Shown one piece after another: positions 14,969 to 23,634 of a stretch of DNA of 38,900 nucleotides (positions within the stretch are counted from its first letter, which is position 1; each line of letters starts with the position of its first letter). The stretch is from assembly GCF_023703325.1 (NCBI RefSeq), contig NZ_JAMQGM010000032.1, positions 1-38,900 of the forward strand, read 5' to 3'. Both the position numbers and the translations under genes were made by a program. This DNA comes from Streptomyces meridianus. GTDB taxonomy: Bacteria > Actinomycetota > Actinomycetes > Streptomycetales > Streptomycetaceae. The notes beneath the pieces were generated by a model that worked only from the letters and a program-made list of their open reading frames with translations, searched no databases and was not told the origin of the DNA.

Positions 14969-16159
14969 ATGAGCAGCGACTCCCCTTCCCAGACCCCAGT
15001 TCCCGCCGATCAGGCCGGGCTGTCGTCCGCCGCGGATCAGCAGCGCAAACCCCGCGTCGCCGTGGTGTTCGGCGGTCGCAGCTCCGAGCACGGCGTCTCC
15101 GTCGTCACCGCGAGCGCCGTACTGCGTGCCCTCGACCGGAGCAAGTACGAGGTGCTGCCCATCGGCATCACCACCGACGGCCGGTGGGCACTGACCGCCG
15201 ACGACCCCGACCGCATGGCGATCGCGGACCGGGCGATGCCGAGCGTGGAGCAGATCGCGGAGTCCGACTCCGGTGCCGTGCTGCTGTCCGTCGACCCGGG
15301 CAGCCGTGAGGTCGTCTGGTCCGAACCCGGTTCGATGCCCAAGGCTCTGGGCGAAGTGGATGTCGTCTTCCCCCTGCTGCACGGCCCGTACGGGGAGGAC
15401 GGCACCCTGCAGGGGATGCTGGAGCTCTCCGGTGTGCCGTACGTCGGGGCGGGCGTGCTCGCATCGGCGGTGGGCATGGACAAGGAGTACATGAAGCGGA
15501 TCTTCATCTCCTTCGGACTTCCCGTCGGTCCCTATGAGGTCATCAGGCCGCGGGAGTGGGAGCAGGATCCGGCTGCGGCCCGTAAGAAGATCGTCGACCT
15601 CGCCGGTGAGCACGGCTGGCCGCTGTTCGTGAAGCCCGCCCGGGGCGGTTCCTCCTTCGGCATCAGCAAGCTCGACGGTCTGGAGGGACTGGACGAGGCG
15701 GTGGCCGAGGCACGGCGCCACGATCCCAAGATCATCGTCGAGTCGCTGCTCCGCGGCCGTGAGATCGAGTGCGGCGTGCTGGAGTTCGAGGACGGGCCGC
15801 GCGCCAGCGTGCCGGCCGAGATCCCGCCGGTGACCAGCCACGACTTCTACGATTTCGAGGCCAAGTACATCGACTCGGCCACCGGGATCGTGCCCGCGCC
15901 GCTCACGCCCGAGCAGACCGAGCGCGTCCGGGAACTGGCTGTCCGGGCCTTCGAGGCGACGTCCTGCGAGGGGCTGGTCCGTGCCGACTTCTTCCTGCTG
16001 GAGAACGGCGAGTTCGTCATCAACGAGATCAACACGATGCCCGGCTTCACCCCGATCTCGATGTACCCGAGGATGTGGCAGGAAAGCGGCGTGAGTTACC
16101 CGGAGCTCGTCGACCGGCTCGTTCAGGCGGCGCTGCGCCGGCCGACCGGGCTGCGCTGA
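14969..16159 (+). CDS. ddlA: D-alanine--D-alanine ligase
   Basis: Cytosolic ATP-grasp ligase of 396 residues joining two D-Ala for peptidoglycan. It has about 30 extra polar N-terminal residues. Motifs: VVFGGRSSEHGVSVVTA, LHGPYGEDGTLQGMLELSG, VPYVGAGVLASAVGMDKEYMK, the ATP-binding LFVKPARGGSSFGISK near 217-232, and EINTMPGFTPISMYP. The omega-loop reads FYDFEAKYID. The tyrosine there is typical of D-Ala-D-Ala rather than D-Ala-D-Lac ligases, so this is not a vancomycin-resistance type. It follows gpsA by 34 bases. Its stop is 2 bases from the end of the convergent lipoprotein gene. Confidence 0.96.
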   Translation: MSSDSPSQTPVPADQAGLSSAADQQRKPRVAVVFGGRSSEHGVSVVTASAVLRALDRSKYEVLPIGITTDGRWALTADDPDRMAIADRAMPSVEQIAESDSGAVLLSVDPGSREVVWSEPGSMPKALGEVDVVFPLLHGPYGEDGTLQGMLELSGVPYVGAGVLASAVGMDKEYMKRIFISFGLPVGPYEVIRPREWEQDPAAARKKIVDLAGEHGWPLFVKPARGGSSFGISKLDGLEGLDEAVAEARRHDPKIIVESLLRGREIECGVLEFEDGPRASVPAEIPPVTSHDFYDFEAKYIDSATGIVPAPLTPEQTERVRELAVRAFEATSCEGLVRADFFLLENGEFVINEINTMPGFTPISMYPRMWQESGVSYPELVDRLVQAALRRPTGLR

Positions 16160-16161
16160 CA

Positions 16162-16650
16162 CTACAACTCGCTGGGAACGGTCTTCCGCACGGACTTCGC
16201 GAGGTCGGTCAGCGCATTGACCTCGGGGGCGTAGTCGTCCGGGACCGTCACCTCGACGAAGGCCCTGCGCCCGGTGGTGGTGAACCGGTAGCCGTCGCCC
16301 TGCTTCTCCAGGAGCCAGCTGACGCCGTTCACGTCCACCGCCTCCGCTGTCGGGTTGTAATCTTCATTTCCGGGGGTGAGCACCGCGGGCCGCGGCACAC
16401 CGCAGCGCAGCCGCACCTCGGGGTCGCCCCAGGCGGCAGTGAATTCCGAAGCGGGCTCGCTCGCACTGCGGGTGAGCCCGTCGACGGTTCCCGGCAGGCC
16501 GTCGTGCAGTGACCGGCACATGGCGGCAGCGGGGCCCGACGGCTTCGGAACCGCCGGGCCGTTCCCGGCGTCGTGCCAGGAGCAGCCGACGGCGGTCGAC
16601 AGCACAGCAGCGAGGGCCAAGTGGGACAGCCGGACGGGAAATGCGCTCAC
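16162..16650 (-). CDS. DUF3515-family lipoprotein
   Basis: Predicted lipoprotein of 162 residues. A short positive N-terminus and a hydrophobic stretch (LSHLALAAVLSTAVGC) end in a lipobox with Cys23. The mature part is a DUF3515-like domain containing EVRLRCGVPRPAVL, a conserved VNGVSWLLEKQGDGYRFTTT strand pair and VEVTVPDDYAPEVNALTDL. The role in the family is unknown. It is convergent with ddlA with only a 2-base gap, a neighbourhood kept in streptomycetes as far as I recall. Confidence 0.85.
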   Translation of the reverse strand: MSAFPVRLSHLALAAVLSTAVGCSWHDAGNGPAVPKPSGPAAAMCRSLHDGLPGTVDGLTRSASEPASEFTAAWGDPEVRLRCGVPRPAVLTPGNEDYNPTAEAVDVNGVSWLLEKQGDGYRFTTTGRRAFVEVTVPDDYAPEVNALTDLAKSVRKTVPSEL

Positions 16651-16698
16651 CGGCCGAGCATACGTGGCGGTGCGGGGGCTCCCCGGCCCCCGGGGGGA

Positions 16699-16932
16699 TC
16701 AGAGATGGACGACAGGGCAGGTCAGGGTGCGTGTGATGCCGTCCACCCGCTGGATTTTCGCCACCACCAGACGGCCCAGCTCGTCCACGGTGTCGGACTG
16801 TGCCCGCGCAATGACGTCGTAGGGCCCGGTCACGTCCTCCGCCTGGATCACTCCGGGAATGGCTGCGATCGTCTCCGCGACGACCGACGCCTTGCCCACC
16901 TCGGTCTGAATCAGGATGTACGCCTTTACCAC
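16699..16932 (-). CDS. Stand-alone AsnC/Lrp ligand-binding (RAM) domain protein
   Basis: A 77-residue protein with only the C-terminal RAM domain of the AsnC/Lrp family: VKAYILIQTEVGKASVVAET, then AIPGVIQAEDVTGPYDVIAR and the end QRVDGITRTLTCPVV. The DNA-binding helix-turn-helix is absent. The GTG start has GGAGGA 4 bases upstream, so this is a complete gene and not a truncation. Such stand-alone domains form dimers and octamers and bind amino acids. They may modulate full-length Lrp proteins (inference). The upstream region is shared with the divergent thiL. Confidence 0.88.
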   Translation of the reverse strand: MVKAYILIQTEVGKASVVAETIAAIPGVIQAEDVTGPYDVIARAQSDTVDELGRLVVAKIQRVDGITRTLTCPVVHL

Positions 16933-17123
16933 GGGTCCTCCACGGCGGCTTCGAGGATCATGGGGAGAGAAGGGACGACACGGTACCGCGCGATCACGCG
17001 CCGTGGGGAGACCTGCGCCCACAGTTGCGTGCTTCGCCGGTCCGGTACCCGGCATTCCGACGTTACCGATGCCGCCGAAACCGCGCGAGATCGCACGAAC
17101 CGAGTCTGGATAGGGGCACAGGG

Positions 17124-18092
17124 ATGAAGGGCACCGTGGGCGAGTTGGGCGAGTTCGGCCTCATCAGGGAGCTGACCTCCCGGCTCACCACCACCCCGGC
17201 GGTACGGCTGGGGCCCGGCGACGACGCCGCGGTGGTCGCCGCGCCGGACCGGAGAGTCGTTGCCAGCACCGATGTGCTGCTCGAGGGCCGGCACTTCCGG
17301 CGCGACTGGTCGACCGCCTACGACGTGGGACGGAAGGCAGCCGCTCAGAACCTCGCCGACATCGCCGCGATGGGCGCGGTGCCCACGGCGTTGCTGCTCG
17401 GGCTCGTCGTCCCGGCCGATCTTCCCGCGACCTGGCCGACCGAGCTGATGGACGGGCTCCGCGACGAATGCCAGGTGGCCGGCGCCGCCGTGGTCGGCGG
17501 CGACGTGGTCCGCGGCGACTGCATCACCGTGGCCATCACCGCGCTGGGTGACCTGCGCAACCACGAACCGGTCACCCGGGCCGGCGCTCAGCCGGGCGAC
17601 GTGGTCGCCGTAGCCGGCTGGCTGGGCTGGTCCGCAGCGGGCCACGCGGTGCTATCCCGCGGTTTCCGTTCCCCGCGTGCCTTCGTCGAAGCGCACCGGC
17701 GCCCGGAACCGCCCTACCACGCGGGCCCGGCCGCAGCAGGGCTCGGCGCCACGTCGATGACCGACGTGAGCGACGGGCTGGTCGCCGACCTCGGTCACAT
17801 CGCCGAGGCGTCGAAGGTCCGCATCGACCTGCGCGCGGCGGCGATCGACATCCCCTCGCAGATGTCGGACATCGGGCAGGCCGTAGGGGTCGACCCCCTG
17901 CAATGGGTGCTCAACGGTGGCGAGGACCACGCGATCGTCGCGACGTTCCCGCCGGACGTGAAACTCCCCGCCCGCTGGCGGGTGATCGGCGAGGTGCTCA
18001 ACCCCTCGGCGCTGCCGCTCGTGACGGTCGACGGAGCCCCGTGGGAGCACGCGGGCTGGGATCACTTCGGGGACACCGAACCCACCGGGTAG
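17124..18092 (+). CDS. thiL: Thiamine-monophosphate kinase
   Basis: Cytosolic kinase of 322 residues that phosphorylates thiamine monophosphate to the active cofactor thiamine diphosphate. It is a PurM/ThiL-fold enzyme: GPGDDAAVV near residue 31, VLLEGRHFRRDWSTAYDVGR, AAAQNLADIAAMGA, GGDVVRGDCITVAITALGD, and SDGLVADLGHIAEAS in the C-terminal half. ATG 17124 is preceded by AGGGG. The stop TAG is also the first half of a -10-like hexamer for thiD, which starts 9 bases later. Confidence 0.95.
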   Translation: MKGTVGELGEFGLIRELTSRLTTTPAVRLGPGDDAAVVAAPDRRVVASTDVLLEGRHFRRDWSTAYDVGRKAAAQNLADIAAMGAVPTALLLGLVVPADLPATWPTELMDGLRDECQVAGAAVVGGDVVRGDCITVAITALGDLRNHEPVTRAGAQPGDVVAVAGWLGWSAAGHAVLSRGFRSPRAFVEAHRRPEPPYHAGPAAAGLGATSMTDVSDGLVADLGHIAEASKVRIDLRAAAIDIPSQMSDIGQAVGVDPLQWVLNGGEDHAIVATFPPDVKLPARWRVIGEVLNPSALPLVTVDGAPWEHAGWDHFGDTEPTG

Positions 18093-18095
18093 ATT
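18090..18095 (+). promoter_or_regulatory. Candidate -10 of a leaderless thiD promoter overlapping the thiL stop
   Basis: TAGATT, whose first three bases are the thiL stop codon, ends 6 bases before the thiD ATG. thiD has no ribosome binding site. The -35 region is poor (TTCGGG, 18-base spacer). Confidence 0.4.
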
Positions 18096-18101
18096 CGCTG
18101 C

Positions 18102-18902
18102 ATGCGTATCACCGGCCGGCCGCTGCCCCGCGTGCTCACCGTCGCCGGCTCGGACTCCGGCGGCGGCGCCGGAATCCAGGCGGACCTGAAGACGATGCTG
18201 GCGCTCGGGACCCACGGAATGAGTGTGCTGACGGCGGTCACCGCTCAGAACTCGCAGGGTGTGCAGGGCGCCTGGGAACTGCCCGCGGAGGCGGTACGGG
18301 CGCAGTTCCGCAGCGTCGTCGACGACATCGGCGTGGACGCGGTGAAGACCGGAATGCTCGCCACCGCCGAACTCGTGGAGTCGGTCGCGGAACTGCTGGC
18401 GGATCTCACAGTGCCGGTGGTTGTCGACCCCGTCGGGGTTTCCAAGCACGGCGACCCGCTGCTGGCCCCGTCGGCGCTGGGCGCGGTCCGCACCGCGCTG
18501 CTGCCGAGGGCCACCGTCGCGACCCCCAACCTCGACGAGGTGCTGCAACTGACCGGTATCGGCGTCACGGACGAGCAGGGCATGCTCCGGGCGGCGTCAG
18601 CCGTCCTCGAGTTCGGTCCGTCGTGGGTGCTCATCAAGGGCGGGCACATGCCGGGCGAGGCCGTGGACCTCCTCACCGACGGCACCACGGAGCACTGGCT
18701 GCGAGCGCCCCGTCACGACAACCGCCACACCCATGGCACAGGCTGCACCCTGGCCAGCGCCGTCGCCGCCGAACTCGCGAAGGGCCGCGACGTACCGGCC
18801 GCGGTCACGGCGGCGAAGGACTACGTGACAGGCGCGATAGCTGCCGGTTTCGCGCTCGGCAGCGGCCTCGGCCCGGTCGATCATGGCTGGCGGCTGCGCT
18901 GA
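18102..18902 (+). CDS. thiD: Hydroxymethylpyrimidine (phosphate) kinase
   Basis: Ribokinase-family enzyme of 266 residues, phosphorylating HMP and HMP-P in thiamine synthesis or salvage. Motifs: VAGSDSGGGAGIQADLKTM near the start, GMSVLTAVTAQNSQGV, VVDPVGVSKHGDPLL, ATPNLDEVLQLTG, WVLIKGGHMPG, and the anion-hole/catalytic block THGTGCTLASAVAAELAKG with the catalytic aspartate position replaced by Cys (GTGC), as in the ThiD family. It is paired with thiL. thiC, thiE and thiG are not in the window. Confidence 0.95.
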   Translation: MRITGRPLPRVLTVAGSDSGGGAGIQADLKTMLALGTHGMSVLTAVTAQNSQGVQGAWELPAEAVRAQFRSVVDDIGVDAVKTGMLATAELVESVAELLADLTVPVVVDPVGVSKHGDPLLAPSALGAVRTALLPRATVATPNLDEVLQLTGIGVTDEQGMLRAASAVLEFGPSWVLIKGGHMPGEAVDLLTDGTTEHWLRAPRHDNRHTHGTGCTLASAVAAELAKGRDVPAAVTAAKDYVTGAIAAGFALGSGLGPVDHGWRLR

Positions 18903-18959
18903 CGCGTCCCGCCCGGAGGGGTCCTCGGGTCCGCGCCGTCGCCACGCCTGCTCCCTCGC

Positions 18960-19010
18960 CGAGTGGGCCGGGAAACAGAAAACCGGCCCACTCGACGAGT
19001 GAGCCGGTTT
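18960..19010. terminator. Overlapping alternative terminator hairpins between thiD and rpmB
   Basis: CGAGTGGGCCGG (18960-18971) is perfectly complementary to CCGGCCCACTCG (18983-18994). The latter segment can instead pair with the downstream GAGTGAGCCGGTTT (18997-19010), giving a 14-bp stem from 18980 with one C/A mismatch. On the minus strand the second hairpin is followed by TTCTGTTTCC, a suitable rpmB terminator. The first suits thiD. They cannot form together on one RNA. Confidence 0.75.
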
Positions 19011-19045
19011 CGGCAACCAGCGGAGGCTGCGCTGCGACGGGGACG

Positions 19046-19231
19046 TCAGCGCGCGACCTTGCCGGCCTTGATGCACGAGGTGCAGACGTTGAGCCGCTTC
19101 GGCGTCCGACCGACCACTGCGCGCACCGTCTGGATGTTGGGGTTCCAACGACGGCGAGTGCGGCGGTGCGAGTGCGAAATGTTGTTGCCGAAGCCCGGCC
19201 CCTTGCCGCAGACGTCGCAGTTGGCAGCCAC
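19046..19231 (-). CDS. rpmB: Ribosomal protein L28, zinc-ribbon form
   Basis: Large-subunit ribosomal protein of 61 residues. It carries two CxxC pairs, Cys5/Cys8 (CDVC) and Cys50/Cys53 (CTSC), so it is the zinc-binding (C+) form. The zinc-free paralogues that streptomycetes express under Zur control lack them. NNISHSHRRTRRRWNPNIQ is the standard L28 signature. The GTG start has GGAG 7 bases upstream. Confidence 0.97.
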   Translation of the reverse strand: MAANCDVCGKGPGFGNNISHSHRRTRRRWNPNIQTVRAVVGRTPKRLNVCTSCIKAGKVAR

Positions 19232-19491
19232 GGGTCACTCCAAAGACTTCAGATGCACGTACGGTGAGTCCCGGCGCGCCCGGTTCACGTGACCGGCGGT
19301 GCCAGGGGATTGGCCCGATCCACATCGGGCAACCGGAGCAGCATACAACGGTGGATCGCCGACAGTGAAACCGGCGCCATTCCCCGCCCCGCCCGGATGC
19401 GAGCTGCGATCCGGTGACTACGCTGCGGTGGCCGGACGGAACCGGCCCGGGACTGCATACCGCGCACCCTCATCGCGCTCAGGAGGACCAT

Positions 19492-21210
19492 GTGCCGCAC
19501 ACGCTGGACGCCCCCGCTGTGCGTGACTGGTGCCGGCTGGCGCTCGACGCCCTCGGCCGCGGCCGGGAGGAGATCGACGCCATCAACGTCTACCCCATAG
19601 CCGACGGCGACACCGGCACCAACCTGTACCTCACGGTGGAGTCGGCGGCGCGCGCCGTGGACGCCGTCTTCGCCGCTCACACGGTCATGCCCGCCGATCC
19701 GGCACCCGCGCTCACCGACGTGATGCGGGCCATGGCCCACGGCGCGCTGATCGGAGCCCAGGGAAACTCGGGCACCATCCTCGCTCAACTGCTGCGCGGA
19801 ATGGCCGACGTCCTCTGCGCCGGACCGGAGGCGGACGATCCTGAGCAGCACGCCGACCGGTTGCGCCGGGCGCTCCGACAGGCCGTGAAGTCGGCCTATC
19901 TGGCTGTGGCGCACCCCGTCGAGGGCACCGTGCTCACGGTGGCGGCCGCGGCGGCGGATGCGGCAGAGCAGTCGTCCGGACACGCGGTCGCCGTCGTCCG
20001 CGCGGCGCATGAAGCGGCACGTGTGGCCTTGGAGGCCACGCCCGACCAGTTGGACGTGCTCGGCCGGGCGGGAGTCGTCGACGCAGGTGGCTGCGGACTG
20101 GTCACGGTGCTGAACGCCCTGGTGGAAGCCGTCTCGGGGGAGAGCCCGATGAGCCCGGCCCCGGTCGGGCAGGTCCGCCGGCCCGGGGGCGGTACAAGGG
20201 ACCCGGCCCGTCACGGTGACGGCTCCGGCACGCCCGCGGCCGCGGGGCAGTGCGAAGGGAAGAACGGCCCCGCCTACGAGGTCATCTATCTGCTGGAGGC
20301 GGACGACGCGAGTGTGACCCGCCTTCGTGAACGGCTGGATCCGCTGGGCGACTCGCTGGTCGTCGTCGGTGGGGACGGGCTGTGGAACGTGCACATCCAC
20401 GTCGACGACGCCGGTGCGGCGGTGGAAGCGGGGATCGAGGCCGGACGCCCGTACCGGATCCGGGTCACGCACTTCGCCGGTGCGGCGTCGGCCGGGGGCG
20501 GGCAGTTGCACCGCGGCCCGGCGGAGGACGAGGTGGACGGGCCCGCGCCGGCCCGGGCGGTGGTCTCCGTCCTCCCCGGCGAGGGACTCACGGAACTGTG
20601 CCGCGAGGCCGGGGCGGCCGCGGTCACCGCACGCCCCGGGGAGCCGCCTGCCAGCGGCGAGTTGGTGCAGGCGATCCGGCGGACCGGAGCCCGGGAGGTC
20701 GTGCTGCTGCCCAACGATCCGGATCTGCTCCATCCCGCGGCCGCGGCGGCCGAACAGGCCCGCGCCGACGGCGTGCGGGTCGCCCTGATCCCCACTCGCT
20801 CGGCGGTGCAGGGCATCGCCGCCCTCGCCGTTCACGAGCCCGGCCGGCGGTTCGACGAGGACGTGGTGGCCATGACCGCGGCCGCCGGGGGCACCCGCTG
20901 CGCGGATCTCGTGGTGGCCGAACGGCAGTCGTGGACGATGGCCGGAGTGTGCCAGGCCGGTGACGTGCTCGGCCTGATCGACGGTGACGTCGCCGTCATC
21001 GGGGCCGACGCGTCATCGACCGCCGAGACCGTCATCGACCGGATGCTGGCGGCCGGCGGGGAGATGGTGACCCTGGTGCTGGGCTCGGACCTGCCCGCCG
21101 GTCTCGCCGACCGGCTGGAGGGGCATGTGCGGGAGCGGCATCTGGCCGTCGACACCGTCGTGTACCACGGGGGCCAGCAGGCTCCGCTGCTGCTGATCGG
21201 GGTCGAGTAG
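19492..21210 (+). CDS. DAK2-domain protein, FakA/YloV-like
   Basis: Cytosolic protein of 572 residues. The N-terminal 200 residues are a DhaL (DAK2) nucleotide-binding domain with NVYPIADGDTGTNLYLTVES, GAQGNSGTILAQLLRGMADV, VEGTVLTVAAAAADAA and DAGGCGLVTVLNALVEA. The aspartates of DGDTGTN coordinate Mg-ATP. A Gly/Pro-rich linker (about 220-255) leads to a second domain (YEVIYLLEADD, NVHIHVDDAGAAVEAG), and the C-terminal part has EVVLLPNDPDLL and DTVVYHGGQQAPLLLIG. The layout matches FakA, the ATP-binding subunit of bacterial fatty acid kinase, which works with DegV-fold FakB proteins. FakB is not in the window, so the substrate is inferred. GTG 19492 follows AGGAGG with a 5-base gap. Confidence 0.87.
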   Translation: MPHTLDAPAVRDWCRLALDALGRGREEIDAINVYPIADGDTGTNLYLTVESAARAVDAVFAAHTVMPADPAPALTDVMRAMAHGALIGAQGNSGTILAQLLRGMADVLCAGPEADDPEQHADRLRRALRQAVKSAYLAVAHPVEGTVLTVAAAAADAAEQSSGHAVAVVRAAHEAARVALEATPDQLDVLGRAGVVDAGGCGLVTVLNALVEAVSGESPMSPAPVGQVRRPGGGTRDPARHGDGSGTPAAAGQCEGKNGPAYEVIYLLEADDASVTRLRERLDPLGDSLVVVGGDGLWNVHIHVDDAGAAVEAGIEAGRPYRIRVTHFAGAASAGGGQLHRGPAEDEVDGPAPARAVVSVLPGEGLTELCREAGAAAVTARPGEPPASGELVQAIRRTGAREVVLLPNDPDLLHPAAAAAEQARADGVRVALIPTRSAVQGIAALAVHEPGRRFDEDVVAMTAAAGGTRCADLVVAERQSWTMAGVCQAGDVLGLIDGDVAVIGADASSTAETVIDRMLAAGGEMVTLVLGSDLPAGLADRLEGHVRERHLAVDTVVYHGGQQAPLLLIGVE

Positions 21211-21292
21211 CCCCCTGGTGGCGGCGGTCCGTGCGCCGGCGACACGGCAGTCCGGGGGCGTCCGAGGCCGGCTGTCACTGCGGTGGTGTGCA

Positions 21293-23491
21293 ATGGACAG
21301 CGTGCCAGCGCTGGATGAACCCCTCAAGAAGACCCTCGGCGGCACCACCGCGAAGGTGATGGCCGAGCATCTCGACCTGCACACGGTCGGCGACCTGCTG
21401 CACCACTACCCGCGGAGGTATGCCGAACGGGGCGAACTCACCGCCCTGGCGGACCTCCCGCTCGACGAGCACGTGACGGTGGTGGCGCAGGTCTCCAAGG
21501 CGGCGAAGAAGACGTTCAACCGCGGCAAGGGCGTCCGGCTCGAGGTCGTCGTCACCGATGGCAGCGGCACCCTCACCCTGGTGTTCTTCGGCCGGGCAGC
21601 CCACCATCACGAACGGGAGCTGCTGCCCGGACGCCGCGGCATGTTCGCCGGCAAGGTCTCCGTCTTCAACCGGACCCGCCAGCTGGCCCACCCCGACTAC
21701 GCGTTGCTCGGCGTGGACGGCGGACCGCAGGACGTCGAGTCCTTCGCGAACCGGCTGCTGCCGCTCTACCCGGCCTGCAAACAGCTGGCCTCGTGGCAGA
21801 TCGCCAAGGCGGTCGCCACGCTCCTCGACACCTTCGAGGCCGACGGGTGGCAGGACGTCGAGGACCCGCTGCCCCGGACGCTGCGTGAGGGCCGGGCGCT
21901 GACGTCCCTGCCGGAGGCCTTCCGCAGGATTCATCTGCCGCGCACCAAGGCCGACATCGCGGACGCACGCGCCCGGCTGAAGTGGGACGAGGCCTTCGTC
22001 CTCCAGGTGGCGCTGGCCCGCCGCCGGCACCTGGAGAGCACACTTCCGGCCGTGCCCCGGGTTCCGCCCGAGGGCGGGCTGCTCGACGCCTTCGACGCCA
22101 CCCTGCCGTTCACGCTCACCGAGGGCCAGCGCACGGTGACCGACGAGATCTTCGCCGATCTCGCCACCGACCATCCGATGCACCGGCTGCTGCAGGGCGA
22201 GGTGGGCAGCGGCAAGACCCTCGTTGCGCTGCGGGCCATGCTCGCCGTGGTGGCCGGGGGAGGTCAGGCGGCCATGCTGGCGCCGACCGAGGTGCTGGCC
22301 CAGCAGCACCACCGGTCCATCACCGAGATGATGGGCGAGCTGGCCGAGGGAGGGATGCTGGGTGGAGCGGAACAGGCCACCAAGGTCGTGCTGCTCACCG
22401 GTTCCATGGGGGCCGCGTCCCGCCGCGCGGCACTGCTCGATCTGGTGACCGGCGAGGCCGGGGTCGTGATCGGTACGCACGCCCTCATCGAGGACAGGGT
22501 GCAGTTCCATGACCTGGGCCTGGTCGTCGTCGACGAGCAGCACCGGTTCGGCGTCGAACAGCGCGACGCTCTGCGCTCCAAGGGCAAGCAGCCACCGCAT
22601 CTGCTGGTGATGACGGCCACCCCCATTCCGCGCACGGTGGCCATGACGGTCTTCGGCGACCTGGAGACTTCGGTCCTAGACCAGCTGCCCGCCGGCCGGT
22701 TGCCCATCGCCAGCCACGTGGTCCCGGCCAAGGACAAGCCGCACTTCCTGACCCGGGCCTGGGAGCGGGTGCGTGAGGAGATCGCGGCTGGACACCAGGC
22801 GTATGTCGTGTGCCCGCGCATCGGGGACGAGGAGGACCAGCTCGCGAAGCCCGCCGACGGCGACAGCGCCGAACGACGTCCTCCGCTCGCGGTGCTGGAG
22901 GTTGCCGACGAGCTCGTGAAGGGGCCGCTGCGGGGTCTGCGGGTGGAATCCCTGCACGGCCGGATGGCACCCGAGTCCAAGGACGGTGTGATGCGCCGGT
23001 TCGCCGCGGGCGAGGTGGATGTCCTGGTGGCGACCACCGTCGTCGAGGTCGGGGTGAACGTGCCCAACGCGACCGTGATGGTGATCATGGATGCGGACCG
23101 GTTCGGCGTCTCCCAGCTCCACCAGTTGCGCGGCCGGGTGGGCCGCGGCAGCGCGGCCGGCCTGTGCCTCCTGGTCAGCGACATGCCCGAGGCTTCCCCG
23201 GCGCGAGCCCGCCTGGGTGCGGTCGCCGCGACGCTCGACGGCTTCGAGCTCTCCCGGATCGACCTGGAGCAGCGACGCGAAGGGGACGTGCTCGGACAGG
23301 CCCAGTCGGGCGTCCGTTCGTCCCTGCGGATGCTCGCGGTCATCGACGACGAGGAGGTGATCGCTGCGGCCCGGGAGGAAGCGACGGCGATCGTGGCCGA
23401 CGACCCGCAACTCGCCGGATTCCCGGCGCTGCGCACGGCTTTGGACGCGCTCCTCGACACGGAACGCGAGCAGTACCTGGAGAAGGGCTGA
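21293..23491 (+). CDS. recG: ATP-dependent DNA helicase RecG
   Basis: Replication-fork-reversing and branch-migrating helicase of about 732 residues. The N-terminal wedge/OB part (TVVAQVSKAAKKTF, VTDGSGTLTLVFFG) is followed by helicase motifs: QRTVTDEIFADLATDHPMHRLLQGEVGSGKT (motif I near 302-309), DEQHRFGVEQRDAL (motif II near 413), MTATPIPRT (III), TTVVEVGVNVPNATVMVI (V) and QLRGRVGRG (VI, near 611). The start is uncertain. ATG 21293 is used, but GTG 21302 and an upstream in-frame start at 21218 are possible, and none has a good ribosome binding site. It follows the DAK gene, an arrangement also known in Firmicutes. Confidence 0.96.
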   Translation: MDSVPALDEPLKKTLGGTTAKVMAEHLDLHTVGDLLHHYPRRYAERGELTALADLPLDEHVTVVAQVSKAAKKTFNRGKGVRLEVVVTDGSGTLTLVFFGRAAHHHERELLPGRRGMFAGKVSVFNRTRQLAHPDYALLGVDGGPQDVESFANRLLPLYPACKQLASWQIAKAVATLLDTFEADGWQDVEDPLPRTLREGRALTSLPEAFRRIHLPRTKADIADARARLKWDEAFVLQVALARRRHLESTLPAVPRVPPEGGLLDAFDATLPFTLTEGQRTVTDEIFADLATDHPMHRLLQGEVGSGKTLVALRAMLAVVAGGGQAAMLAPTEVLAQQHHRSITEMMGELAEGGMLGGAEQATKVVLLTGSMGAASRRAALLDLVTGEAGVVIGTHALIEDRVQFHDLGLVVVDEQHRFGVEQRDALRSKGKQPPHLLVMTATPIPRTVAMTVFGDLETSVLDQLPAGRLPIASHVVPAKDKPHFLTRAWERVREEIAAGHQAYVVCPRIGDEEDQLAKPADGDSAERRPPLAVLEVADELVKGPLRGLRVESLHGRMAPESKDGVMRRFAAGEVDVLVATTVVEVGVNVPNATVMVIMDADRFGVSQLHQLRGRVGRGSAAGLCLLVSDMPEASPARARLGAVAATLDGFELSRIDLEQRREGDVLGQAQSGVRSSLRMLAVIDDEEVIAAAREEATAIVADDPQLAGFPALRTALDALLDTEREQYLEKG

Positions 23492-23497
23492 GGCCGG

Positions 23498-23531
23498 CGC
23501 GGGGGCCGGCCGGGAGCGGTCGGCCCCCGCG
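23498..23531 (+). terminator. Terminator of recG
   Basis: A perfect 11-bp stem, CGCGGGGGCCG (23498-23508) with CGGCCCCCGCG (23521-23531), and a 12-base loop. It starts 7 bases after the recG stop. There is no T-run. Confidence 0.65.
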
Positions 23532-23587
23532 GTCGACGGGCCCGCGGCAATTGTCAGTGCCCGCTGGAAGAATGGACACAGTCCGAA

Positions 23588-23606
23588 CCGATCCGCAACG
23601 GATCGG
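23588..23606. repeat. Perfect 8-bp inverted repeat upstream of the unassigned gene at 23635
   Basis: CCGATCCG, spacer CAA, CGGATCGG. It ends 28 bases before the start codon, so it lies in the leader or core promoter. It could be a regulator-binding site or an RNA hairpin. Confidence 0.55.
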
Positions 23607-23634
23607 CAGACATGGGTCATTGGGGGCTGTATTC

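Noticed and set aside
14969..16159. Vancomycin-resistance type D-Ala-D-Lac ligase
   Set aside because: The omega loop reads FYDFEAKY as in D-Ala-D-Ala ligases, and no vanH or vanX genes are next to it.
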